Below, piece after piece: positions 1 through 6,274 of a stretch of 13,880 bases of DNA; position 1 is the stretch's first letter; the number at the start of each line of letters is the position of its first letter. A program made the position numbers and the translations under genes. Source of the DNA: an uncultured Desulfovibrio sp. (lineage in GTDB: Bacteria; Desulfobacterota; Desulfovibrionia; Desulfovibrionales; Desulfovibrionaceae); NCBI GenBank assembly GCA_900555975.1, contig USNI01000008.1, forward strand, positions 1 to 13,880, read 5' to 3'. Under the pieces are notes generated by a model. It was not told where the DNA came from, searched no databases, and was given only the letters and a program-made list of their open reading frames with translations.

Positions 1-487
1 GCTGACCGACGCCGCCCTTGCTGGGTCCGTAGGCGCCGGAGAGCGGCGTGACGCGGAACTGCGTGTTGGAGGAGGTGTTGACGATGACGCCCTTGGTGCC
101 GGTCTTGATCATGGCCTTGGCCACAGCCTGTCCCACGAGGAACTCGCCGGTCAGGTTGACGTCGATGACCCTTCTCCAGTCGTCTTCGGTCAGATCGAGG
201 AAATTCTTGAAGATGCCGATGCCGGCGTTGTTGAACAGAATGTCGATGCGGCCCCAGCGTGCGACGGCCTTTTCCACCATGGCGTCCACGGAAGCCTTGT
301 TGCTCACGTCGCAGACGATGCCGTAGAAGTCGTCCGGCATGGAGTCGCAGACGGTCTTGATGGTATCTTCTTCTATGTCGGCAATGATGACCTTGGCGCC
401 TTCGGACACAAGGCGGCGGGCCAGGTTTTCACCGAGGCCGTTGGCACCCCCGGTAACAAGTGCGATCTTACCTTCGAATCTTTTCAT
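1..487 (-). CDS. Short-chain dehydrogenase/reductase (SDR), 3' end missing
   Basis: An NAD(P)-dependent oxidoreductase of the classical SDR family; its substrate cannot be read from the sequence. The ATG at 487-485 is preceded by an AAGGA ribosome site, and 162 codons are visible before the window edge. Visible motifs are the Rossmann glycine motif TGGANGLG (residues 12-19), Asp37 at the end of the second strand (favours NAD over NADP), NNAG (86-89), Asn111, Ser140, and the catalytic pair Tyr153/Lys157 in YGPSK. The C-terminal third, which sets substrate specificity, is outside the window. It is a clear paralogue of the SDR just upstream, sharing the same opening (FEGKIA.VTGGA.G.G) and the block ADIEEDT. 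It starts 24 bp after that gene's stop, so the two are probably one transcript. Family assignment is firm; function is unknown. Confidence 0.93.
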   Translation of the reverse strand, partial: MKRFEGKIALVTGGANGLGENLARRLVSEGAKVIIADIEEDTIKTVCDSMPDDFYGIVCDVSNKASVDAMVEKAVARWGRIDILFNNAGIGIFKNFLDLTEDDWRRVIDVNLTGEFLVGQAVAKAMIKTGTKGVIVNTSSNTQFRVTPLSGAYGPSKGGVGQ

Positions 488-511
488 TTCTGCATCCTTA
501 TGCTTGCGTGC

Positions 512-1261
512 CTACAGAACCCGATAGCCGCCGGTGACATAGTAGAGGGCGCCGTTGACGAAGCTGGCTTCGTCGGAGGCGAGGAACAGGGCGACGGCCG
601 CCGCTTCTTCGGGCTTGCCGTAGCGCTTGTCCACAAGCTTGTTCATGAACAGGGCCACGCGTTCGGGATTGGCGCGGGTTCTGGCGGTCATGCGGGTCAT
701 CATGGCGCCGGGACCGAAGGCGTTCACGCGGATGCCGTACTTGGCCAGTTCCAGGGCCATGACCTTGGTCAGCTGCATGATGCCGGCCTTGGAAGCCGCA
801 TACGAGGCCGTCGTGGGGGAGACGAGATCGCAGGCGATGGAGGCGGTGTTGACGATGGCGCCCTTGATGCCGAGCTTGACCATTTCGCGGGCGACAGCCT
901 GATCGACGAAGAACAGGCCCTTGATGTTGGTATCGAAGTTGGAGTCCCAGTTCTCTTCCGTCTCATCAAGGAACAGGTTGTAATTGCATACGCCGGCGTT
1001 GCTGAACAGCACGTCGATGCGTCCATACTTCTGCATGGTCTGCCAGACCATATTGTCCACGGAGTCCTTGCTGCGCACGTCGCAGACAATGCCCGTGACC
1101 TTCTCGCCCAGTTCTTCACAAGTGGCCTTGAGGGTATCCTCTTCGATGTCGGCGATGACGACGCCCCTGGCCCCTTCTTGTACCAGACGTGTGGCAATGG
1201 CCTTTCCCATGCCCTGAGCGCCGCCGGTAACGATGGCAATCTTACCTTCGAATCTGTTCAT
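512..1261 (-). CDS. Short-chain dehydrogenase/reductase (SDR), complete
   Basis: A complete 249-residue classical SDR, the usual length for the family, expected to be a soluble cytoplasmic enzyme that interconverts an alcohol and a ketone with NAD(H). Motifs are TGGAQGMG (12-19), Asp38 after the second strand (NAD preference), SNAG (87-90), the tetrad Asn112/Ser141/Tyr154/Lys158 with YAASK, and a C-terminal NAFGPGA segment followed by TGGY. The ATG has a strong GGAGG site six bases upstream. It is the first gene of a two-SDR minus-strand operon whose predicted sigma-54 promoter lies about 115-130 bp upstream. It stands divergent from an enoate-reductase-like flavoprotein. That pairing recalls steroid/bile-acid (BaiA with BaiCD/BaiH) or alicyclic degradation gene sets, but the substrate is not shown by the sequence. 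Confidence 0.95.
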   Translation of the reverse strand: MNRFEGKIAIVTGGAQGMGKAIATRLVQEGARGVVIADIEEDTLKATCEELGEKVTGIVCDVRSKDSVDNMVWQTMQKYGRIDVLFSNAGVCNYNLFLDETEENWDSNFDTNIKGLFFVDQAVAREMVKLGIKGAIVNTASIACDLVSPTTASYAASKAGIMQLTKVMALELAKYGIRVNAFGPGAMMTRMTARTRANPERVALFMNKLVDKRYGKPEEAAAVALFLASDEASFVNGALYYVTGGYRVL

Positions 1262-1376
1262 TGTTCCTCCGTTTATTCTTCAGGTCGGACTCCGGCTGAT
1301 CCGGATGCCCGAACGGAAGCGTCACCTGCGTTCCGTTTCCACCGGGGAAAGGGAACATTGCGTTTGTCTAAAATTT

Positions 1377-1392
1377 TGCAAGAAGCGTGCCA
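1377..1392 (-). promoter_or_regulatory. Sigma-54 (-24/-12) promoter for the SDR operon
   Basis: Read on the minus strand the site is TGGCACGCTTCTTGCA. It fits the sigma-54 consensus TGGCAC-N5-TTGCA/T, with the invariant GG (1391-1390) and GC (1379-1378) exactly 12 bp apart. Transcription would start near 1366, giving a leader of roughly 105 bases before the SDR start at 1261. Sigma-54 promoters require an AAA+ enhancer-binding activator, so these genes are likely induced by a specific signal. The match is direct; activity is inferred. Confidence 0.85.
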
Positions 1393-1552
1393 AAGTAAGT
1401 TTTTTCTCAAGCTGCGCATGGGGCCATTTTTAAAAAGATTATAATTCTGCGATGTTATCTTTTTTGACGCAAAAAATGGGAAGAAAATGGAGCAGAGGAG
1501 GACAGAAGGAGGAAAGGGACATGTACACCTTGTGTTTACAAAGCGTTATTTT

Positions 1553-1580
1553 TGTTCATAACTGTTCATTTATGTTCATA
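1553..1580. repeat. Three TGTTCAT direct repeats at 10-bp spacing, candidate activator site
   Basis: TGTTCATA (1553-1560), TGTTCATT (1563-1570) and TGTTCATA (1573-1580) are spaced exactly one helical turn apart, so all three present the same DNA face. The third copy sits inside a perfect inverted repeat, TTATG-TT-CATAA (1570-1581). The cluster is about 160-190 bp from the minus-strand promoter and about 270-300 bp from the plus-strand one, plausible distances for an upstream activating sequence. The protein that binds is not identified in the window. Confidence 0.6.
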
Positions 1581-1850
1581 ATATGGCAACATAATTTATA
1601 ACCAATTGTTTTTATTTATAAAAAAATAATATGCCAGGGCACTTTTTCGTGGAAATGACGAAAGCATGTTTTCTTTTTCGTCGTCCGGATCGGTCGAGAA
1701 AAAGACTTCTCTCTTAAGGTATTGGTTGGAATTACTGGGCTTTTTTTTTGCTTATTTTTTTTGAAAAAGGAATTTTTAAAAATAAAATTAATATTTTCAT
1801 ATGGTTGTATGACATACATCCGTTTTTTTCTCCGTTTTGGGATCAGATGA

Positions 1851-1866
1851 TGGCATGATTCTTGCA
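1851..1866 (+). promoter_or_regulatory. Sigma-54 (-24/-12) promoter for the enoate reductase gene
   Basis: TGGCATGATTCTTGCA matches the -24/-12 consensus, with GG at 1852-1853 and GC at 1864-1865 exactly 12 bp apart. Transcription would begin near 1876-1877, leaving a leader of about 56 bases before the GTG start at 1933. It mirrors the promoter driving the SDR pair on the other strand, so both units probably answer to the same class of activator. Confidence 0.85.
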
Positions 1867-1932
1867 AAATGGAAGAAAAGTTCTGTTTGAGCCTCAAGGC
1901 ACAAGTTTTCAACACTAAACGGAGTATGCCAC

Positions 1933-3990
1933 GTGTACCACAAAACACTTCTGTCGCCTCTCAAGCTGACGGACACGCTGACCCTCAAGAACCGCATGAT
2001 CAAGTCGCCGCAGTCCACCATGTACTGGGATGACGGCTATTTCATGTCGGATCGCGTCATCGACTTCTACGAAAGCATCGCGAAAGGCGGTGTGGGGCTG
2101 ATCATTCTGGCGGGCATTCTCTGGTATCCGGCCCATCCGGGCGGTATCTACGGTGCTCTTTACGACGACAAGTATCTGCCGGGCATGAAAAAGTTCGTGG
2201 AACGCATGCACAGACACGGCTGCCCGGTCTTTTGTCAGTTCCATCACACCGGCCCTTCCTCGCCCAGCGACGACAAGGGAGGACGTCCCTTCGGTCCTTC
2301 TCGTCTGGAACAGGAGGAAATGGCTTCACCTCTTCCATACCTTCATGCCACCCGCGAACTGACGCTGGAAGAAATAGAAGAGCACAAGCGCCGCTACATT
2401 GATGCCGCCGCCCGTGCCAAGGAAGCCGGTTTCGACGGCGTCGAGGTGCACGCCGCCCACGGCTACTTCCTGGCCAGTTTCCTGAGCCGCGTGTGGAACA
2501 GAAGAACCGATCAGTACGGCATACAGAACTTTGAGAATCGTACAAGACTCATGGTGGAGATCATCGACGGCATCCGCGAACGCTGCGGCGAGGATTTTCC
2601 CATCGGCGTGCGCATCAACGGCGAGGAGTACGGCGCGAAGGGGGCCATGACGCTTGAGGAATCGAGGGAAATAGCCAAGATTCTCGACAAGAAGGGCGTC
2701 TGCTACATCAGCGTTTCCGGATACGGCTTCGGACCTCTTCCCATGACCTATGTGCCCGACTATTTCCCCTATCCCGAACCTGAGGACTACATGAAGCCCT
2801 ACATGGACAGGTACAGAGGGGACGGCGTGTACGCCTACTGCGCCGAGGAGATCAAGAAGGTGGTCAATGCTCCCGTCGTGGCCGTGGGCCGCATGGACGA
2901 GAACAAGGCCGAACGCATTCTTTCCCAGGGCAAGGCGGATCTCATCGCGCTCGGCCGCACGCTGTGGGCCGATCCCGAATTTCCCAACAAGGTCAGGGAC
3001 GGCCGCATCGACGACATCGTGCGCTGCACGCGCTGCGCCACCTGTGAAGATCCGCCCCGCGGCGCCCGTCGCTGCCGCGTGAATCCCGCCATGGGGCGCG
3101 AAACGGAACTGGAGATCAGGCCTGCCGGCACCTTCAAGAAGGTCATGGTCATCGGCGGCGGTCCCGCCGGCATGGAAGCCGCCCGCGTGGCCGCGCTGCG
3201 CGGTCATGACGTGACGCTCTACGACAAGGAGGCACAGCTTGGCGGACGCATCAAGCTGGCTTCCATGATCAAGGGCTGCGCCGTGGAAAACGTGCTGCCC
3301 ATCTACGATTATCTGACCACGCAGATCGCCAAGCTCCCCGTCAGGCTGCGTCTCGGAACCACCGTCACGGCGGAGACCGTCCGTCAGGAAAAGCCCGATG
3401 CCGTGGTCATCGCCACGAGCAGCCCCTATGCGGTGCCGGAGATTCCCGGCATCCATGGTTCCAACGTGTCCACCATCAAGGGGCTTGCCGGCAAGGTAAA
3501 GCTGCCCATGCGTCTGTTCGGACCGCAGCTGCTGGAAAAGCTCACCCACATCTTCCTGCCCGTGGGCAGGAGAGTCGTGGTGCTCGGCGGCCAGATCGAA
3601 GGCGTGCAGGGCGCGGTGTTCCTCAAAAAGCGCGGCCGTGACGTGACCATCGTCGAGGAGAGCGCCTCCATAGGCGCCGGCATTCCGGAACGCTACTTCC
3701 AGCGCATAGGTCCCTGGTTCGCCAAGAAGGGCGTGACCGTTCTCACGGAAACCAGAGCCGAAGAAATCGCGAAGGATGGCGTCAAGGTGCGCATGAAGGA
3801 CGGCACGCAGAAGTTCATTCCCTGCGACAGCGTCATGGTGCTCATGCCGCAGGTGCCGGACACCACGTTTGCCGACAGCCTGAAGGGACTGGTTCCCGAG
3901 ATTCATGTCATCGGCTCCGCCCTCGGTGCCGAAAACGGTCTGCTCAAGCATGCGCTGCTTGACGGCCGCCGCGCCGGCTGCCGTCTGTAG
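1933..3990 (+). CDS. Old-Yellow-Enzyme-type Fe-S flavoprotein (2,4-dienoyl-CoA reductase/enoate reductase family)
   Basis: A 685-residue NAD(P)H:flavin oxidoreductase of the FadH/BaiCD/BaiH/trimethylamine-dehydrogenase group, which passes electrons from NAD(P)H through FAD, a 4Fe-4S cluster and FMN to reduce an activated C=C bond. Residues 1 to about 340 form the FMN barrel, with the substrate-site signature HAAHGY (His173, His176, Tyr178). A cysteine cluster follows: Cys365, Cys368, Cys371 and Cys381 (CX2CX2CX9C). Next come an FAD Rossmann motif GGGPAG (408-413) and a second nucleotide site around residues 548-570 (VVVLGGQIEG, then IVEE). GTG is the start, placed 8 bases after GGAG; the nearby ATG at 1926 is out of frame. 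It is single and divergent from two SDRs. The family is sure; steroid, bile acid, enoyl-CoA or alicyclic enone are all possible substrates. Confidence 0.93.
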   Translation: MYHKTLLSPLKLTDTLTLKNRMIKSPQSTMYWDDGYFMSDRVIDFYESIAKGGVGLIILAGILWYPAHPGGIYGALYDDKYLPGMKKFVERMHRHGCPVFCQFHHTGPSSPSDDKGGRPFGPSRLEQEEMASPLPYLHATRELTLEEIEEHKRRYIDAAARAKEAGFDGVEVHAAHGYFLASFLSRVWNRRTDQYGIQNFENRTRLMVEIIDGIRERCGEDFPIGVRINGEEYGAKGAMTLEESREIAKILDKKGVCYISVSGYGFGPLPMTYVPDYFPYPEPEDYMKPYMDRYRGDGVYAYCAEEIKKVVNAPVVAVGRMDENKAERILSQGKADLIALGRTLWADPEFPNKVRDGRIDDIVRCTRCATCEDPPRGARRCRVNPAMGRETELEIRPAGTFKKVMVIGGGPAGMEAARVAALRGHDVTLYDKEAQLGGRIKLASMIKGCAVENVLPIYDYLTTQIAKLPVRLRLGTTVTAETVRQEKPDAVVIATSSPYAVPEIPGIHGSNVSTIKGLAGKVKLPMRLFGPQLLEKLTHIFLPVGRRVVVLGGQIEGVQGAVFLKKRGRDVTIVEESASIGAGIPERYFQRIGPWFAKKGVTVLTETRAEEIAKDGVKVRMKDGTQKFIPCDSVMVLMPQVPDTTFADSLKGLVPEIHVIGSALGAENGLLKHALLDGRRAGCRL

Positions 3991-3996
3991 TCTCTT

Positions 3997-4032
3997 GTCC
4001 GCAGCGTGTTTCCCGGCGGGTGCGCTGCGGAC
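3997..4032 (+). repeat. 10-bp inverted repeat just after the enoate reductase stop
   Basis: GTCCGCAGCG (3997-4006) and CGCTGCGGAC (4023-4032) are perfect complements around a 16-base loop, seven bases after the stop codon. No T tract follows. It may stabilise the mRNA 3' end or act as a weak or Rho-assisted terminator. Confidence 0.5.
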
Positions 4033-4114
4033 CTCCGGGCATTTCCGCATCACGAGGATGTCCTGAGCCTGGTCGACCGCCGCATTCTCAGTCCGGCGGC
4101 GATGTTCGCGATGC

Positions 4115-4174
4115 GACGTTCCGGCTTCTGCGATTGACATCTCCTGAGATCGCGGAAGCCGGAAGCGGAACGTC
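4115..4174. repeat. Long imperfect inverted repeat
   Basis: GACGTTCCGGCTTCTGCGAT (4115-4134) pairs with 4149-4174, whose complement is the same sequence with a 6-base GCTTCC-type duplication inserted and one further mismatch. The loop is 14 bases. Together they could form a stem of about 20 bp with an internal bulge. It may be a structured RNA or a decayed mobile or repetitive palindrome; its role is not determinable. Confidence 0.45.
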
Positions 4175-4264
4175 AACGTTGCGGATGGCGTACGGGAGCA
4201 GCCACTCCCGGTGGAACACCTGTCCGGCGGTCATGCTCCGTGCCCTCACAAAGGGCGTCCCCTG

Positions 4265-4303
4265 CAGAGCCTCCCTGCGGCCTCGCGCCGCAGGGAGGCT
4301 CTG
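4265..4303 (+). terminator. 17-bp perfect hairpin, possible terminator
   Basis: CAGAGCCTCCCTGCGGC (4265-4281) and its exact complement (4287-4303) enclose a 5-base loop. Only three T residues follow on the plus strand, and the other strand has none. It is therefore a very stable hairpin but an imperfect intrinsic terminator. It sits about 275 bases after the enoate reductase stop and would separate that transcript from the radical SAM promoter. Confidence 0.5.
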
Positions 4304-4371
4304 TTTCAACGTCCGGCATGGAAAGCGCCGGAGTTGTCGGGAGGCATTGAAGCATCGGCGAAGAAAGCATC

Positions 4372-4400
4372 TTGACAATTTTTTTAGTGATCACTAAATA
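4372..4400 (+). promoter_or_regulatory. Candidate sigma-70 promoter overlapping a 16-bp palindromic operator
   Basis: A consensus -35, TTGACA (4372-4377), is followed after 17 bases by a weak -10, TAAATA (4395-4400). A perfect 16-bp palindrome, TTTAGTGATCACTAAA (4383-4398), fills the spacer and overlaps the -10. This is the classic position for a dimeric repressor (MarR- or GntR-like sites have this shape) to block polymerase. It lies 43 bp ahead of the radical SAM start. The palindrome is directly visible; the regulator is unknown. Confidence 0.65.
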
Positions 4401-4441
4401 TTTATCAGACGAGATTTTCAACCGGTATCAGGAGTCTGAAC

Positions 4442-5332
4442 ATGACGTTCACCGAACCGGTCATGCGTCCGCCGCAGGAAGCGCATTCCCTGCTGCTGCG
4501 CGCGACGCAGGGCTGTTCCTACAACAGATGTCAGTTCTGCTATGTTTCTCGGGGCTATCCGTTCATGGCCGTCACTCCGGCGCAGCTTGAGCGGGAAGTC
4601 GTCGCAAAGAAGGGGCTTTTTCCTGATGATGCGGCGATTTATCTGACAGGCTCCAATCCGTTCGTGCTGCCTGTCGGAACGCTGATCGACTATCTTCTTG
4701 TTCTGAAGCGTCATGTACCTGGGTTCAGCCGGGTGAGCATGCAGAGCCGCATCGGCGACATCGCCGGAAAGAGTCTCGAAGAGCTGAAGGAGCTTTGCAG
4801 GCTGGGGCTGCGGCATCTCTACACAGGGGTGGAAAACGGCAGCGACAGCGTGCTCAGCCTCATGAACAAGGGGCATTCCGCAGCCGAAGCCGTGGAACAG
4901 ATGCACCGGCTGGACGAGGCGGGCATAACCTGCACCGCCTTCTACATTCTCGGCATGGGAGGAAAGGGCATGGGGAGGAGCAGCGGAGAAGCGACTGCCC
5001 GCATGTTCAATCAGGTTCATCCCCGGCTCATCACCACCACGGGCATGACTGTCTTTCCCCATACCCCTCTGGCGGAAATGGTCGCACGCGGGGAATTCAC
5101 CGAGGCTTCGGAGCGGGAGAAGATTGAAGAACTTCAGATCTTCCTGAAAACGCTGGATATCGACGTCTTTTATGACGGCATCCATTACCTGAATCCTCTC
5201 AACTATCGCTTCGCCGTCAGGGACAGGGACTCCAGGCGGCGTGTCCTTGAAGACATGGAGGACGTGCTGCGTTCCTGTTCGGATGAGGAACTGGAGAACA
5301 TGGTCAGCCGTCCGCTCAAGCAGTCCCTTTGA
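4442..5332 (+). CDS. Radical SAM protein with CX4CX2C cluster motif
   Basis: A 296-residue radical S-adenosylmethionine enzyme resembling stand-alone, COG1032/Elp3-like proteins; the reaction is unknown. The N-terminal segment has PPQEAHSLLLRATQGC, then Cys25, Cys30 and Cys33. This spacing is CX4CX2C rather than the common CX3CX2C, with Tyr34 after the last Cys as the usual aromatic neighbour. Later motifs are YLTGSNPF (68-74), a likely strand at RVSMQSR, and GVENGSDSVL (129-138), typical of the HemN/MiaB-like barrel. No B12-binding, SPASM or TRAM domain is visible, and no second cysteine cluster is obvious. The ATG follows AGGAG by seven bases. A palindromic operator precedes it and a flavoredoxin-like gene follows 195 bp later, perhaps its electron supplier. 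Family call is firm; substrate is unknown. Confidence 0.9.
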   Translation: MTFTEPVMRPPQEAHSLLLRATQGCSYNRCQFCYVSRGYPFMAVTPAQLEREVVAKKGLFPDDAAIYLTGSNPFVLPVGTLIDYLLVLKRHVPGFSRVSMQSRIGDIAGKSLEELKELCRLGLRHLYTGVENGSDSVLSLMNKGHSAAEAVEQMHRLDEAGITCTAFYILGMGGKGMGRSSGEATARMFNQVHPRLITTTGMTVFPHTPLAEMVARGEFTEASEREKIEELQIFLKTLDIDVFYDGIHYLNPLNYRFAVRDRDSRRRVLEDMEDVLRSCSDEELENMVSRPLKQSL

Positions 5333-5476
5333 AGGGATCGGCGGGATCTGGCCGCGTCTTTCTGCACGCCGGAGACGGAACGGCGGCAAAGATTCCGGGA
5401 ATGGAGTGCCGGGAAACGAGGCGTGCAACCATGTGGAATAAGGCGGCAAAAGCCCTGATTGCGCAGGGCGGAAGTC

Positions 5477-5500
5477 ATGTCCGGCGTCTTTGCCGGACAT
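5477..5500. repeat. 9-bp inverted repeat upstream of the flavoredoxin-like gene
   Basis: ATGTCCGGC (5477-5485) and GCCGGACAT (5492-5500) form a perfect stem around a 6-base loop, ending 27 bases before the start codon. There is no T tract. It could be an RNA hairpin separating expression of the two genes, or a DNA-protein site. Confidence 0.5.
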
Positions 5501-5527
5501 CAGTCCATCAGACAAGGATGAAAAACA

Positions 5528-6031
5528 ATGAAGAAGCTTTCCCTTATTGAGGCGTCAAGGTTCACCTCTCCCAATCCCGTTTCCCTCATCTGCACCAGAA
5601 CCCCGTCGGGAGTCACGAATCTGGGCACCGTTTCCTGGTGGACCTTTCTGAGTCTTGAACCGGAAATGATCGGCTTTGCCATGATGAAGCCTTCCTATAC
5701 CGGAGAAATGGTGAGAGAGAGCAGACAGGTCGTTCTGACGGTTCCGGGAGAAGCGCTGGCAAAGCAGGTCATGCAGTGCGGCAGTTCAACGGGAAGAACG
5801 AGAGACAAGGCAAAAGATTTCCATGTCGCACTGACGGACATTCCGGACAGCAACATTCAGATACCGGTTCATTCCGTCGTTGCCATGCAGTGCGAGCTTC
5901 GCGAATACGTCGAGGTCGGAGATCATTACTTCTACATCTGCCATGTGAAGAACGTGTATGCCAATGAGGACGAGACGCCGCTGTTTGCCTGGAAGGGCTA
6001 TGCCAGAGTAGCGCCTGCGAAGGAAGCGTAA
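5528..6031 (+). CDS. Flavoredoxin / flavin reductase-like FMN-binding protein
   Basis: A 167-residue protein of the flavin-reductase-like family, which binds FMN and reduces free flavin or carries electrons. Desulfovibrio flavoredoxin is a known member. The N-terminal half shows the family pattern: NPVSLICTRTPSG (16-28), TNLGTVSWWTFLS (30-42) and KPSYTGEMVRES (54-65) around the flavin site, then the segment at Cys84 (CGSSTGRTRDKAKDF). The C-terminal strand region ends in AWKGYARV. It is slightly short for the family but looks complete. The ATG at 5528 is preceded by AAGGA; an earlier ATG at 5518 is out of frame. It probably shares a transcript with the radical SAM gene, since no convincing separate promoter was seen and a strong terminator follows. 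A partnership between the two is an inference. Confidence 0.88.
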   Translation: MKKLSLIEASRFTSPNPVSLICTRTPSGVTNLGTVSWWTFLSLEPEMIGFAMMKPSYTGEMVRESRQVVLTVPGEALAKQVMQCGSSTGRTRDKAKDFHVALTDIPDSNIQIPVHSVVAMQCELREYVEVGDHYFYICHVKNVYANEDETPLFAWKGYARVAPAKEA

Positions 6032-6092
6032 GCAGGGAAAACGGTCGTCGGAACGGCGTCCCGGCATGACGACCGGGCAGACGCTGCAGGAC

Positions 6093-6133
6093 AAGAGTGC
6101 TTTTTCTCCTTCGGGAAACGGCACTCTTTTTTT
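6093..6133 (+). terminator. Intrinsic terminator after the flavoredoxin-like gene
   Basis: AAGAGTGC (6093-6100) pairs with GCACTCTT (6121-6128). An inner TCC-TTCG-GGA tetraloop stem lies between them, and seven T residues cover 6127-6133. This is a standard Rho-independent terminator for plus-strand transcription. It also lies beyond the stop of the converging uvrC gene, where its reverse strand lacks a good T tract. Confidence 0.85.
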
Positions 6134-6274
6134 CAGCATGAGACAGCGGGAAGGACGGCGGATGCAAGAAACTCCGTGCGTGTCCGGGGAAGGCAGAAAC
6201 GTCATGCCCCGTCGTGACGCGGCGTCCGGGGCGGGACGACGCTTCCGCCGGCACGGCAGGGGCGGAGGGGAACC

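Larger units (their letters stand above)
1262..1932. promoter_or_regulatory. 671-bp divergent regulatory region between the SDR operon and the enoate reductase gene
   Basis: No credible gene is seen here. The stretch nearest the SDR start (1262-1376) is GC-rich and would be that operon's leader; it contains a 7-bp inverted repeat, AACGGAA (1312-1318) and TTCCGTT (1331-1337). The middle (about 1430-1830) is very AT-rich, with A/T tracts, unlike the coding DNA on both sides. It holds three phased TGTTCAT repeats and is flanked by outward-facing sigma-54 promoters, listed separately. The architecture is what is expected for an enhancer-dependent divergent control region, in which an activator bound in the middle loops DNA to polymerase on either side. 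Confidence 0.85.
3991..4441. other. 451-bp intergenic region rich in inverted repeats
   Basis: No gene is supported here. Three inverted-repeat structures, listed separately, lie between the enoate reductase stop and the radical SAM start. They are followed by a candidate promoter with a 16-bp palindrome. None of the three hairpins has a long T tract, so termination after the enoate reductase is not assured. Confidence 0.6.

Noticed and set aside
1598..1612. A possible IHF site (AACCAATTGTTTT) between the sigma-54 promoters
   Set aside because: It has at least two mismatches to the core consensus in DNA so AT-rich that chance matches are expected.
1616..2021. Short minus-strand open frames in the AT-rich divergent promoter region
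   Set aside because: They are Lys/Phe-rich, lack ribosome sites and run across the plus-strand sigma-54 promoter and gene start; compositional noise is more likely.
2326..4176. A 616-codon open frame on the minus strand opposite the enoate reductase gene
   Set aside because: The plus-strand frame has clear domains and catalytic motifs. The antisense frame has low-complexity His/Gly/Ala-rich content typical of the shadow of a GC-rich gene.
4418..5515. A 365-codon open frame on the minus strand opposite the radical SAM gene
   Set aside because: It is a shadow frame; the plus strand carries the CX4CX2C and barrel motifs.
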